Assembly (NCBI GenBank): GCA_013044075.1
Contig: JABEVG010000051.1
Coordinates: 1-41,207 of the forward strand
Length of the DNA stretch: 41,207 nt
Origin: Gallionella sp.
GTDB taxonomy: Bacteria > Pseudomonadota > Gammaproteobacteria > Burkholderiales > Gallionellaceae
Direction: 5' to 3'
Shown here: positions 1-9,266 of the stretch, piece after piece
Layout: the number at the start of each line of letters is the position of its first letter
Numbering within the stretch: position 1 is the first letter of the stretch
Notes under the pieces: generated by a model
Database searches by the model: none
What the model saw: the letters and a program-made list of their open reading frames with translations, nothing else
What the model was told of the DNA's origin: nothing
Made by a program: the position numbers and the translations under genes

Positions 1-19
1 CGTCAATTGTTCGTCTGTA

Positions 20-31
20 TTATTAAAGATC
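20..31 (-). promoter_or_regulatory. boxA-like antitermination site in an rRNA-type leader
   Basis: Read on the minus strand this is GATCTTTAATAA, resembling the boxA-like segment that precedes 16S rRNA in betaproteobacterial rRNA leaders. It lies about 40 bases downstream of a strong stable-RNA-type promoter and is read towards the left edge. The 16S gene itself would lie outside the window, so the assignment rests on promoter plus leader resemblance only. Confidence 0.5.
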
Positions 32-70
32 GGTCGCTTTCACCAGTTGCCCAGCAGCGAAGAGGTGCGC

Positions 71-135
71 ATTCTACAGATTCATTCCGGAGCGTCAACT
101 ACTATTTGGAATATTTTATTAATGCGTTAATTCAA
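71..135 (-). promoter_or_regulatory. Strong stable-RNA (probable rRNA operon) promoter with UP element
   Basis: On the minus strand a -35 box TTGACG (93-98) and a -10 box TAGAAT (71-76) are separated by 16 bases. A GC-rich discriminator (GCGCACC) follows the -10, and an AT-rich stretch like an UP element lies upstream (about 99-135). This combination is typical of rRNA and tRNA promoters under stringent control. The promoter starts about 46 bases beyond the tldD stop and points out of the window. A tRNA operon promoter is the main alternative. Confidence 0.65.
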
Positions 136-143
136 ACAACGGA

Positions 144-1610
144 TCAAGCCGTTCCACCGACCGTCAATCCATCGATTTTGACCGTAGGTTGCCCCACTCC
201 AACAGGAACACTTTGGCCTTCTTTTCCACAAGTCCCCACTCCCGGGTCGAGAGCGGTGTCATTGCCTATCATGGAGATGCGCGTCAACACATCCGGACCA
301 TTGCCTATCAGCGTCGCACCTTTCACCGGTGTAGTGATCCTGCCGTTCTCGATGAGATACGCCTCGGTCGTGGAGAACACAAACTTGCCGCTGGTGATAT
401 CGACCTGCCCGCCGCCAAAATTCGCCGCAAACAAACCATGCTTGACAGAAGCAATGATTTCGTCGCGAGTCTTGTCACCATTCAACATCATAGTATTGGT
501 CATGCGCGGCATAGGAATGTGCGCATAAGATTCGCGGCGCGCATTGCCAGTCAATGCCACACCCATCAGGCGCGCATTCAAGCTGTCTTGCAGATAGCCT
601 TTGAGGATGCCGTTCTCGATCAGCGTGGTGCATTGTGTGGCATTACCTTCGTCATCCATTTGCAAGGAACCGCGACGGTTAGTTATCGTGCCGTCATCGA
701 CAACCGTCACACCTTGTGCGGCAACACGTTCTCCGACACGCCCGGAAAACGCCGAACTTCCCTTACGATTGAAGTCACCCTCCAGGCCATGACCGATTGC
801 CTCATGCAGCAAGATACCGGGCCAGCCATTGCCTAATACCACAGTCATATTGCCCGCCGGGGCAGGAGCGGCATCAAAGTTGACCGCCGCCTGATGCACC
901 GCATCGGCCGCATAACGACGCAAGACTTCATCGTCAAAATAGTCGTAGTCAAACCGTCCACCTCCCCCCGCCGAACCTTGCTCACGGCGACCGCCACTTT
1001 CGATGATTACTTGCACGGAGAGTCGTACCAACGGGCGTATGTCCGCATTCATCAGACCGTCGTTGCGCGCCACCATGACCACTTCGTATTCTCCGGCAAG
1101 ACTCGCCATCACTTGGACCACTCGCGTATCCAATGCGCGCGCATAACTTTCGAGACGTTCCAAGAGAGTCACTTTGTCGGCATCTTTGAGGCTGGCAATC
1201 GGATCATGCGGCAAATAAATATCGCGCCGGGTACCCTGCTTGAGAATAGGCACTGACTGCGTCCCACCTTGCCTCGCAATCGCACGCGTGGCAGTTGCAG
1301 CACTTTCTAGGGCATTCAAACTAATGTCATCTGAATACGCGAAAGCCGTTTTTTCACCACTGACTGCGCGCACCCCCACACCCTGATCGATACTGAAACT
1401 GCCAGACTTGACGATACCTTCTTCTAGAGACCAGCTTTCCGCTCGACTATATTGAAAGTACAGATCGGCATAGTCGAGCCGATGCGCCATCATGCTGGCA
1501 AAAACCTGCTCGATGCGACCCGCATCCAGAGCATAGGGAGTCAACAGCGTTTGCTGCGCGGTCGAAAATAAAGTGTTTAATGGCGTGGCGGATTTCAAGG
1601 TATCGTTCAT
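144..1610 (-). CDS. tldD: TldD metalloprotease
   Basis: TldD forms a heterodimeric zinc protease with PmbA/TldE that degrades unfolded peptides and processes certain modified peptides (microcin B17, PQQ precursor) in the cytoplasm. The 488-residue product has the zinc motif HEAIGH at residues 269-274 and the conserved distal cysteine at 461 (GTCGKEG), close to the usual length of about 480. The open frame continues upstream, but the ATG at 1610 is chosen because it gives a normal N-terminus and a TAATG overlap with the stop of the upstream nitrilase-family gene, implying translational coupling. No pmbA partner is visible here; in many genomes it is unlinked. Identification is firm. Confidence 0.95.
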   Translation of the reverse strand: MNDTLKSATPLNTLFSTAQQTLLTPYALDAGRIEQVFASMMAHRLDYADLYFQYSRAESWSLEEGIVKSGSFSIDQGVGVRAVSGEKTAFAYSDDISLNALESAATATRAIARQGGTQSVPILKQGTRRDIYLPHDPIASLKDADKVTLLERLESYARALDTRVVQVMASLAGEYEVVMVARNDGLMNADIRPLVRLSVQVIIESGGRREQGSAGGGGRFDYDYFDDEVLRRYAADAVHQAAVNFDAAPAPAGNMTVVLGNGWPGILLHEAIGHGLEGDFNRKGSSAFSGRVGERVAAQGVTVVDDGTITNRRGSLQMDDEGNATQCTTLIENGILKGYLQDSLNARLMGVALTGNARRESYAHIPMPRMTNTMMLNGDKTRDEIIASVKHGLFAANFGGGQVDITSGKFVFSTTEAYLIENGRITTPVKGATLIGNGPDVLTRISMIGNDTALDPGVGTCGKEGQSVPVGVGQPTVKIDGLTVGGTA

Positions 1611-2464
1611 TAACATTGGTACAGGGTGCGGTGCGACAAGGCGGGCAGACTGGCACGCAAGCTGGCCTGATAAGCGGGATTCACCTCTGCCACCACCACG
1701 CCCGAGCCGCGCGGCAGTCTGTCCAGCACACGTCCCCACGGATCGACCACCATGCTATTGCCGTGTGTCTCGCGACCATTGACATGGTATCCACCTTGAG
1801 CGGATGCAATCACATACGCCAAGTTTTCCACCGCGCGAGCCCGCACCAACAACTCCCAATGCATCTTGCCCGTGGTTTCTGTGAAGGCGGAGGGCAACAC
1901 GATGATGTCGACATTTTTCATTGCGCGAAACAGTTCGGGAAAACGCAGATCGTAGCAAATGGCCAGCCCTATGCGCCCGAACGGACTATCTACCACGACC
2001 ACCTGCCTGCCCGGCTCGATGGTTTTGGCCTCATGATAGTTTTCGTTACCCAGCTCCAGGTTAAACAAATGTATCTTGTCGTAACGTGCCACCTGCTTGC
2101 CATGCTCATCAAACACCAGGCAGCTATTCAGCACCTTGTCAGGCGAACCCGACACCAACGGGATAGAACCGCCAACCAGCCAAATCTTGAAGTGGCGCGC
2201 CGTCTCGCCCAGAAAATCCTGTATTTGCCCCTGTCCCGGCTGCTCGCGCACCTTGACCTTATCCTGATCGTTCATACCCATAATGGCAAAAAATTCAGGC
2301 AAAACGACCAGGCGCGCGCCCTGCTCGACAGCCTTGGCAATCAGCCTGCGCGCCTCGCCCAAATTGCCGGAGACATTCGGACCAGATGCCATTTGTATGG
2401 CTGCCACCTTGAATGCATTGACCTGTGCGGCGATACGTTGCTGTGTGGAATTTCCTTCTGACAT
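1610..2464 (-). CDS. Nitrilase-superfamily amidase (deaminated-glutathione amidase-like)
   Basis: This 284-residue carbon-nitrogen hydrolase carries the nitrilase Glu-Lys-Cys triad: E57 in VVLPEFF, K130 in RYDKIHLF and C170 in [10 protein letters not shown]. The Nit1/YafV-type branch hydrolyses deaminated glutathione, a metabolite-repair reaction; that specific substrate is inferred from the neighbourhood and sequence flavour. The ATG at 2464 has an AAGG ribosome binding site 7 bases upstream, just after the yhdP stop. The gene lies between yhdP and tldD, an arrangement common in betaproteobacteria, and overlaps the tldD start by one base (TAATG), so the three genes look like one transcription unit. 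Confidence 0.9.
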   Translation of the reverse strand: MSEGNSTQQRIAAQVNAFKVAAIQMASGPNVSGNLGEARRLIAKAVEQGARLVVLPEFFAIMGMNDQDKVKVREQPGQGQIQDFLGETARHFKIWLVGGSIPLVSGSPDKVLNSCLVFDEHGKQVARYDKIHLFNLELGNENYHEAKTIEPGRQVVVVDSPFGRIGLAICYDLRFPELFRAMKNVDIIVLPSAFTETTGKMHWELLVRARAVENLAYVIASAQGGYHVNGRETHGNSMVVDPWGRVLDRLPRGSGVVVAEVNPAYQASLRASLPALSHRTLYQC

Positions 2465-2474
2465 GATGTGCCTT

Positions 2475-5400
2475 CTATGGTGCGATTGGTTGAATGTTCT
2501 TGCCGGGTACCGGCACTTTACCGGGTTGGTCTGTCTTGATTTGGATGGGCACGGCTTTTTCGCCCACCTTTACCACGCTAGGGTCTGCCCAAGTACCGGT
2601 GACATTGTATTCAAACGACACCAACTTATCGAGCGGGTTGCCCAGTAATTTATCGGCCACGAACGCGGATATCCCGACCACCGGATTGATCGCAAACGCG
2701 CCAATCAACGACACCCCGCCCCCTATATTGGGCAGAATCTCCACACGCAAGTCCTGTCGCTCATGTATCAGATCCACTTCGCCGCGCATCAATATCTTGG
2801 CGGCAGAACCGTCAATACGAAAATCCTGCGTCGTCATGATGCCGTCATGGATGGTGGCATTGCCGTTGATATGCTCGAACTGGAAGCCGTTGCTGAATAC
2901 ATCGGTAAAGTCCAAAGCGATATGCTGCGGTAGTGCTTGCAGACTTAACACGCTTAACAGCTTACCCGCACCCGGATCGATTTTCAGGAATTGCCCCTTG
3001 CCCGTATCCAGTTTGAGCGCACCTTCAAAGGTCGCCAAACTAAACGACTCAGGCGCACCGACCCAGGCCAAATTTGCCGCTAATTTTCCCTTGCCGTCCT
3101 TGACGGTGTTCGGGTAACCGGAACGGTCCAGTATTTTTCCCGCATCACTGATTTCAAGCACCAGATTGACTTTGGTTTGCGGCTTACCCGCCCCGCCCAT
3201 CCATATCCCGTCGCCACTCAAACTGCCATCGGGATTGGTCAGGAGTACACGTCGCAAACGCCAGCTGTCTCCGTCCGGATGCCCGATCAATTCCAGTCGC
3301 CCGATCTGCTTGCCTGTCACTTGCAGATGATCGATCGAGACCTCCAGCGCGGGCAACTTGCCCGGCTGCAACCCGTTGGACACGGCCGCAGCAGCCGGCA
3401 CAGAGGCCTCAATCCGCTGGATTCTTAACGGCTCGACTGCGGCATCAGGAAGCCAGTTCAGATTATCCAAACGCGCCACCAGCTTTCCGCCATTTTGATA
3501 GCCATGCGGCTGCCACACCACTTCTCCGTTGAGTTTCTGGCTGCCCAATTGCACCGTCATCCCGTCAGCACGCTTACTGGCCACAACGTGCAAATCGGTG
3601 ATGGTATGCCCGTAACCGGTCAGTTTCGCAACGCGCAGATCTGCACCATCGATGGGCATGGGAACCGCCTTGGCATCAGCCTGCTCCGTGCCGCCCAGCA
3701 AATCACCCCAACCCTGAACCGACAACTCGGGCAAGCTCCCGGACAGCCAAATACCGTCCTTCTCCGGCCATGTCCCTGGCCCGCCAAAATTGATCGACGC
3801 ACGCTGGACACTCGCCACACCATGCCGGTTCTGCTGAATGACTCTGGCACTCAATAACGCCCCCAGCTCAATCGCGATGCTGTCCTGCATCACACCAACA
3901 TGCTCTTTCACGCTCCTCACCACGCCGGACTTCAACTCGACAGACAAAGGCAATTCATCATCCCGAATCTTGCCAAACGGTGCGGGTAGCATTGAACTCA
4001 AGCCTTTCAGATCCGAATTTATTTTCATCTGCAGGGTTTTATTACTGGCCGTGATTTGCGCGTTCCATGCCGCGCCGCCGTGCAGATAATTAAACAGAGG
4101 ATGCGGGTTCGTGCGCCTTAATGCCTTCAGACTGGCCACGCCACTCAAACTGGCCACCGCCCCGCCGGACGGGGTCGTTTTCACCTCGATCTGCGTGGAC
4201 CCGCCGAGTATCTCAGCAGTTAACAGACGGGTTTGCAAACCCGATTGTGTGAAGTGCAATTCACCATTCACTTTGCGCAGAACAGGCACGCGCCCACCCA
4301 GATCGACTTCGTTATTGTTGATGAGATATACGCCTTGCACCTCGGCAAAATCCTCACCCAACCGAGGGATGCGTATGGCCAGATCAAGCCCCCCATTACC
4401 CTGCGCGCGTATCGCATCGGTAAAACCCTGCGTGTAGCCTCGCACCGGGCTATGCTGTATGTATTGCAGAAAATCCGCTGTCGGCGCGACCGCTTGCAGC
4501 TTGGTTTCCAGAACAGGTTGTGACAGCGTGATGTCCGGCACTTGCACACTGACGTTATGTAAAGGCACACCCGACGTGCTGGCCTCGGTACACAGCAACT
4601 CCAACTTTTTCCCTCGCATCAAGAATTTTCCGGCGGCATTTTCGACGGCAGGCCAATCCTTGGCAAACTGCACCGCACCACCGCGCACCGTTGCGCTGAT
4701 CTCAAATTGACCCGACTTATCGTTATCGAATGGGAAGTCATTCAGGTTGCCCAGAATGCGCAGATGAAAATCGTTGCTGCTTCCCGCCAGCAGACCGTCA
4801 TGCAACCAATCATTCACCTTTTGATTCACAGCGATCAAAGGCGTGTATCGCGCGGCCTGATGTATCTCGGCGCGCGACAGATCGACGCTCAGGTCCAACA
4901 CTCCCGGCGTGCCCTGCAAAGTGCGGTAACTCCCGTGAGCCACGCCCTCCACATCGACATTCGACACCGCCAAATTGTCAACATTGACAACGAGTTCTTT
5001 GTTCTGATGCTGCCAACTCGCCGCAGCCGTCAACGTGTGAAAGGCCAGGGGTTCGAGCATGATGCCCGGCGCATCAACACGCAGCTGATGCGAATTGACG
5101 CGCACCTTACCGCTGCTTTGGTCGCCCTCGATCTCGCCAGTCAAGCCAGAGAAACCGGGCAGCTTGCCCACCTGGCGCAACGCCATGTTTTGAAATTGTC
5201 CCTTGAGGAGAAAACCGCTGAAATGTTGCGGGGTACCCTGCCACTGGGCTTGCAGGTTGCCTACCTTCCCTCGCGGTGCGAACGCGTCCAGTTGCGCGCG
5301 CAAATCAGCCGGAATAGGCACGAAGTTGGCGAGACTCACCAGCGTCTCCAGTTGCAGCACATTGGCGCGTATCTCACCCGATGCCGGTTGTTTGGCTTGC

Positions 5401-6446
5401 GCATTCAAAATGCGCAGATACAAATCGGTGGTGGGCAAGGCCATGCCGCTGTCCAACTGCATGGTCAGATTTTTCGTCTCCACCTCGAAGCCGGCAGCCA
5501 ATGCGTGCCAACTGGCACGGCCACGCAGGCTGCGCAAGGTCATCTCCGGCACATCGTCAGCCAGCCGGGTCGCTACATCGCGCACCGCCAGGTCGACTTG
5601 CAAACGCGAGACTTTACCCGCACTGACATCCAGCCAACCACGCAGCGCGCCGCGCCCCCGGCTGAATTCATCCGGCAAATCCAGCCAGGGTCGCCAAGCC
5701 GTGATGTTGGCATATTGCAACTGGGTGAATAGTTGTCCGCGCCAACCCTGCGTATCGTCAAAGCTCACGCCATGGAAATCACCGCGCACATCAAGGGGGC
5801 TGGCTAGTTCAGCCGGCACGACGGCATGCAGCGCGAAGCGGTGGCGGTTTAACAAATTCTCGATGCGCACATCGACATTCTCCAGCACCAAAGGCGGCGC
5901 ACCACGCTGTTCATCCAGCCACACGATCAGCGCGTTCCTGGCCACCATCCGCGACTGGCGCAACAGCCAATCGGCGAGGTTGCTGTTATCGCCGCCGCCC
6001 TGCTGCGCCACGGCCACACCGCCGACAAACAGATTGCCTTGCACATCGCGCCGGACAAGCAACTCCGGCCTGTCGATCTCCAGATTGGCAAAACGCAGTT
6101 CCGCCGCGAACACCGACAGCCATGACACGCTGACGCGCACGCTGGGCAATACCAGGGCGGGGTTCTTCTGCTCGTCCAGCATGCTCAGGTTGACCAGGTT
6201 CAAGCGGGGGTTTAGACCTTGCCAGTCCGCCTGGATCTTGTCGATGGTCACGGAACGACCGATGACGCGGGTCAATGCAGTGGTGATTTTCTCGTGATAT
6301 TGCTCGATGTCGGGCAACAACCAATAGCGCAGCGCAACGATGCCCAATGCCACCAACATCAGCCCAGTCATCGCACAAACGATGGCGATACGGGTCAGCC
6401 AGTTAAAACTGTGCCAAAGCAAACGGATGGGACGTGAATTCCACAT
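2475..6446 (-). CDS. yhdP: YhdP family AsmA-like envelope protein
   Basis: This large protein (1323 residues) belongs to the AsmA-like/TamB group. These are anchored in the inner membrane and span the periplasm, and they are implicated in moving phospholipids to the outer membrane. One hydrophobic segment (about residues 15-42) is followed by a long, repetitive beta-rich periplasmic region. The C-terminal part has the AsmA-type region around FRIDGSAAKILMRGEVDL and GGGVSLIGAFAINPVVG. The length matches the family (about 1270-1400). It is divergent from glnE across a short promoter region and heads the yhdP-nitrilase-tldD unit. There is no clear Shine-Dalgarno before the ATG at 6446, but the hydrophobic N-terminus fits. 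Confidence 0.9.
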   Translation of the reverse strand: MWNSRPIRLLWHSFNWLTRIAIVCAMTGLMLVALGIVALRYWLLPDIEQYHEKITTALTRVIGRSVTIDKIQADWQGLNPRLNLVNLSMLDEQKNPALVLPSVRVSVSWLSVFAAELRFANLEIDRPELLVRRDVQGNLFVGGVAVAQQGGGDNSNLADWLLRQSRMVARNALIVWLDEQRGAPPLVLENVDVRIENLLNRHRFALHAVVPAELASPLDVRGDFHGVSFDDTQGWRGQLFTQLQYANITAWRPWLDLPDEFSRGRGALRGWLDVSAGKVSRLQVDLAVRDVATRLADDVPEMTLRSLRGRASWHALAAGFEVETKNLTMQLDSGMALPTTDLYLRILNAQAKQPASGEIRANVLQLETLVSLANFVPIPADLRAQLDAFAPRGKVGNLQAQWQGTPQHFSGFLLKGQFQNMALRQVGKLPGFSGLTGEIEGDQSSGKVRVNSHQLRVDAPGIMLEPLAFHTLTAAASWQHQNKELVVNVDNLAVSNVDVEGVAHGSYRTLQGTPGVLDLSVDLSRAEIHQAARYTPLIAVNQKVNDWLHDGLLAGSSNDFHLRILGNLNDFPFDNDKSGQFEISATVRGGAVQFAKDWPAVENAAGKFLMRGKKLELLCTEASTSGVPLHNVSVQVPDITLSQPVLETKLQAVAPTADFLQYIQHSPVRGYTQGFTDAIRAQGNGGLDLAIRIPRLGEDFAEVQGVYLINNNEVDLGGRVPVLRKVNGELHFTQSGLQTRLLTAEILGGSTQIEVKTTPSGGAVASLSGVASLKALRRTNPHPLFNYLHGGAAWNAQITASNKTLQMKINSDLKGLSSMLPAPFGKIRDDELPLSVELKSGVVRSVKEHVGVMQDSIAIELGALLSARVIQQNRHGVASVQRASINFGGPGTWPEKDGIWLSGSLPELSVQGWGDLLGGTEQADAKAVPMPIDGADLRVAKLTGYGHTITDLHVVASKRADGMTVQLGSQKLNGEVVWQPHGYQNGGKLVARLDNLNWLPDAAVEPLRIQRIEASVPAAAAVSNGLQPGKLPALEVSIDHLQVTGKQIGRLELIGHPDGDSWRLRRVLLTNPDGSLSGDGIWMGGAGKPQTKVNLVLEISDAGKILDRSGYPNTVKDGKGKLAANLAWVGAPESFSLATFEGALKLDTGKGQFLKIDPGAGKLLSVLSLQALPQHIALDFTDVFSNGFQFEHINGNATIHDGIMTTQDFRIDGSAAKILMRGEVDLIHERQDLRVEILPNIGGGVSLIGAFAINPVVGISAFVADKLLGNPLDKLVSFEYNVTGTWADPSVVKVGEKAVPIQIKTDQPGKVPVPGKNIQPIAP

Positions 6447-6490
6447 GAACAGGGGGTCAACAAACTTCTCAGCCTGATAGACAGAGAATT

Positions 6491-6496
6491 TATAAT
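6491..6496 (+). promoter_or_regulatory. Candidate -10 box for glnE
   Basis: A perfect TATAAT lies 36 bases before the glnE ATG, in the 86-base gap separating glnE from the divergent yhdP. No convincing -35 is present at 16-18 bases; the best is TTCTCA at 19 bases. The call therefore rests on the -10 and its location. Confidence 0.4.
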
Positions 6497-6532
6497 GAAA
6501 AGGTCGCGCATTCTAACTTGAAGCCTATCACC

Positions 6533-9256
6533 ATGAATACCCGCACCGCACCTGGAGACTTTCACGGCATGCTGGAAAAAACCCGGCAATGCAGTCGTTA
6601 CGCCAGACGCGTGCTGCAAGCCGATTCAAATTTACTCGCCTGGCTGAAACACCACTATGCCACCCCGTGTGATCGCGCCGAGATACTCACTTCGCTCGCG
6701 CACTCGGGCATGGACCTCTCCGACGAGACACAATTGACCCGGGCCGTGCGTGTGCTGCGCAAACAGGTCATGGTCAAACTCATTCTGCGCGACCTGAACG
6801 GCCTGGCAGATTTGAATGAAGTCATGCAGGCCATGACCGCGCTGGCGGAGATTTGTGTGCAGCACGCGCAGCGTTGTCTGATGCAAACCCTGCAAACGCA
6901 ATTTGGCATACCTGTCGGCGAGCATAGCCAGACACCCCAGCAACTGCTGGTCATCGGCATGGGGAAGCTGGGGGGCGGCGAACTCAACGTATCGTCCGAC
7001 ATCGATTTGATCTTTATCTATGCCGAGGATGGCGAGACGCGCAAAGCTCACGCTCATGACGACATCCGCACTCTGAGCAATTATGAGTTCTTCTCTCGCC
7101 TGGGTAGGCGTTTGATCGGCATCATTAACGAGCCGACCGCTGACGGCTACGTATTCCGTGTCGATATGCGCCTGCGTCCTTACGGTGACAGCGGTCCGCT
7201 GGTAATGAGCTTCGCCGCGCTGGAAGAATATTTGATCAGCCAAGGGCGCGAATGGGAGCGCTATGCCTGGATCAAAGCGCGTGTGATCGCACCGGTAGCG
7301 GCAGTTTCGGAAGCTGAGTTGATACGCCTGACGCAACCTTTTGTTTTTCGCAGATACCTGGACTTTGGCGCGATCGATTCGATGCGTAAACTGCACGCGC
7401 AAATTCGTCAGGAAGTGCTGCGGCGCGACCGGAAGAACAACATCAAGCTGGGGCCCGGCGGCATACGCGAAATCGAATTCACCGCCCAGGTCTTCCAGTT
7501 GATACGCGGCGGGCGCGATGCCGGACTGCGCGTATGCCCGACCTTGTCGGTCCTGCACCAGTTGGCACAGGACTCACACCTGCCTGAGGCAGACATTGCG
7601 GAACTGGAAAAAGCCTACGTTTTCCTGCGCAATCTGGAACATCGTTTGCAGTATCTCGACGATCAGCAAACCCAGGATATCCCGGAACAGGCAGACGACC
7701 GCGCCCTGCTCGCGCTCGGTATGGGTTATGCCGATTACGAGGCGATGCTGGCGCAATTGAATCACCACAGAGCGCGCGTTCATCAGCAGTTCGAAAACAT
7801 CTTCCGCGCGCAGGAATCGCAACCCGGCGACGTGGCAATATGGCGTGAAGGAATCCATGCAAAGGACTTGGAGCTACAGCTAAACAATTTGGATTACCAG
7901 CGTGGCAACGAAAGTGCCGAGCTGCTCATGCAACTGCGCAACGGCAATCGCTATCAGCAATTACCGGAGCTGAGCCGGCAACGGGTAGATCAGCTGATCC
8001 CGAAATTCATCCAGCACTGCGCGCAACAACCCGACCCCGACACCACCCTCTCCAGGATGCTCACGCTGCTGGACGGCATCGTCCGCCGCTCCGCCTATCT
8101 GGCTTTTCTCGCAGAGTATCCCGTCGCCCTGCAACGGTTGTGCAAACTGGTATCCGCGAGTAGCTGGGCGGGGCAATATATGACCTCCCACCCAGCGTTG
8201 TTCGATGAGTTGCTCGATGCCCGGGAGATCTATCGCACCCCCGACTGGCAACGCATTGATGCCGACACATGCGCGCGTTTGGCTGATAGCAAAGATGACG
8301 TGGAACGCCAGATGGACAGCTTGCGCCACATCCAGCAAGAGCAGATATTTCACCTGCTCGCCATGGATCTGCAAGACCTACTGCCGCTGGAGACGCTCAG
8401 CGATCACTTGAGCGACCTGGCCGATCTGATGCTGCACCATGTGCTCGCCCTGTGCTGGGAGAACGCGCGCAAAAAACATCGTGAGGTCGCCAGCTTCGCC
8501 ATCATCGCGTATGGCAAATTGGGCGGCAGAGAACTGGGTTACGAATCCGATCTCGATCTGATCTTTATTTACGATGACGAACACCCGGATGCACCGGAAA
8601 ATTACGCGCGCCTCGCGCAGCGCATCAATACCGTGCTCGGCAGCTATACCTCGGCGGGCAGATTGTACGAAACGGATTTGCGACTGCGTCCCGATGGCGC
8701 GAGCGGTTTACTCGTCACCAGCGTTGCGGCCTTCGCCCAATACCAGCGCGAACAGGCATGGGTATGGGAGCATCAGGCACTCACCCGCGCGCGCTTCAGC
8801 GCGGGTAATAAAGCGGTGGGATCGGCGTTCGAGACTATACGCAAAGAATTGTTGTGTCTGGCAAGGGAGCCCGTGACATTGCGCGATGAGATTTTAACGA
8901 TGCGGGCAAAAATGCGGGACGGGCATCCCAATCCTGGCGAACTGTTCGACATCAAGCACGACCCGGGCGGAATGGTCGACATCGAATTCATCGTCCAGTA
9001 TCTGGTTCTGGCCCATGCCCATCAATACCCGCAACTGACCGGGAATATCGGCAATCTGGCACTCTTGAAGATGGCAGGGAAATTAGACTTGATACCGGTG
9101 GAACTGGCTGCGCAGGTCGGCGACTTGTACCGGACGTTGCGCAAGACCCAACATGCCATGCGACTCAACCACCCGCCGCCCTGTCGCGTCGATCCTGCGA
9201 CAATCGACACGGCTGCGTGTCTAAGACTGTGGGAGCGGGTATTCGCGAAAACCTAG
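6533..9256 (+). CDS. glnE: Bifunctional glutamine synthetase adenylyltransferase/adenylyl-removing enzyme
   Basis: GlnE adds AMP to, or phosphorolytically removes it from, a tyrosine of glutamine synthetase, tuning ammonia assimilation under PII control. The protein (907 residues from the ATG) has two nucleotidyltransferase domains. The first has GMGKLGGGELN followed by SSDIDLIFIY (about residues 140-165, adenylyl-removing half). The second has AYGKLGGRELG followed by ESDLDLIFIY (about 655-680, adenylyl-transfer half). Both acidic pairs are intact. A TTG five codons upstream is in frame, but the ATG at 6533 is preferred; no strong ribosome binding site is visible. It ends 10 bases before the convergent adenylate cyclase gene. 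Its last codons coincide with a REP-like sequence. Confidence 0.95.
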   Translation: MNTRTAPGDFHGMLEKTRQCSRYARRVLQADSNLLAWLKHHYATPCDRAEILTSLAHSGMDLSDETQLTRAVRVLRKQVMVKLILRDLNGLADLNEVMQAMTALAEICVQHAQRCLMQTLQTQFGIPVGEHSQTPQQLLVIGMGKLGGGELNVSSDIDLIFIYAEDGETRKAHAHDDIRTLSNYEFFSRLGRRLIGIINEPTADGYVFRVDMRLRPYGDSGPLVMSFAALEEYLISQGREWERYAWIKARVIAPVAAVSEAELIRLTQPFVFRRYLDFGAIDSMRKLHAQIRQEVLRRDRKNNIKLGPGGIREIEFTAQVFQLIRGGRDAGLRVCPTLSVLHQLAQDSHLPEADIAELEKAYVFLRNLEHRLQYLDDQQTQDIPEQADDRALLALGMGYADYEAMLAQLNHHRARVHQQFENIFRAQESQPGDVAIWREGIHAKDLELQLNNLDYQRGNESAELLMQLRNGNRYQQLPELSRQRVDQLIPKFIQHCAQQPDPDTTLSRMLTLLDGIVRRSAYLAFLAEYPVALQRLCKLVSASSWAGQYMTSHPALFDELLDAREIYRTPDWQRIDADTCARLADSKDDVERQMDSLRHIQQEQIFHLLAMDLQDLLPLETLSDHLSDLADLMLHHVLALCWENARKKHREVASFAIIAYGKLGGRELGYESDLDLIFIYDDEHPDAPENYARLAQRINTVLGSYTSAGRLYETDLRLRPDGASGLLVTSVAAFAQYQREQAWVWEHQALTRARFSAGNKAVGSAFETIRKELLCLAREPVTLRDEILTMRAKMRDGHPNPGELFDIKHDPGGMVDIEFIVQYLVLAHAHQYPQLTGNIGNLALLKMAGKLDLIPVELAAQVGDLYRTLRKTQHAMRLNHPPPCRVDPATIDTAACLRLWERVFAKT
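9228..9247. repeat. REP-like motif overlapping the glnE 3' end
   Basis: The segment begins TGTGGGAGCG, the same ten bases that open the hairpin after ilvE, and continues into GGGTATTCGCG. It resembles the TGTGGGAGCGGG core of Pseudomonas REP elements. Here it encodes the C-terminal residues WERVFAK of GlnE. The hairpin potential is weak, so membership in the REP-like family is tentative. Confidence 0.35.
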
Positions 9257-9266
9257 CGTGGCCGTT

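Noticed and set aside
4707-5732. A 341-codon open frame on the plus strand opposite yhdP
   Set aside because: It is antisense to the continuous, family-matching YhdP frame and has the low-complexity composition of a mirror frame in GC-rich DNA.
8783-8806. ACCCGCGC...GCGCGGGT hairpin inside glnE
   Set aside because: It lies in conserved coding sequence, has no relative elsewhere in the window and is explained by GC-rich codons.
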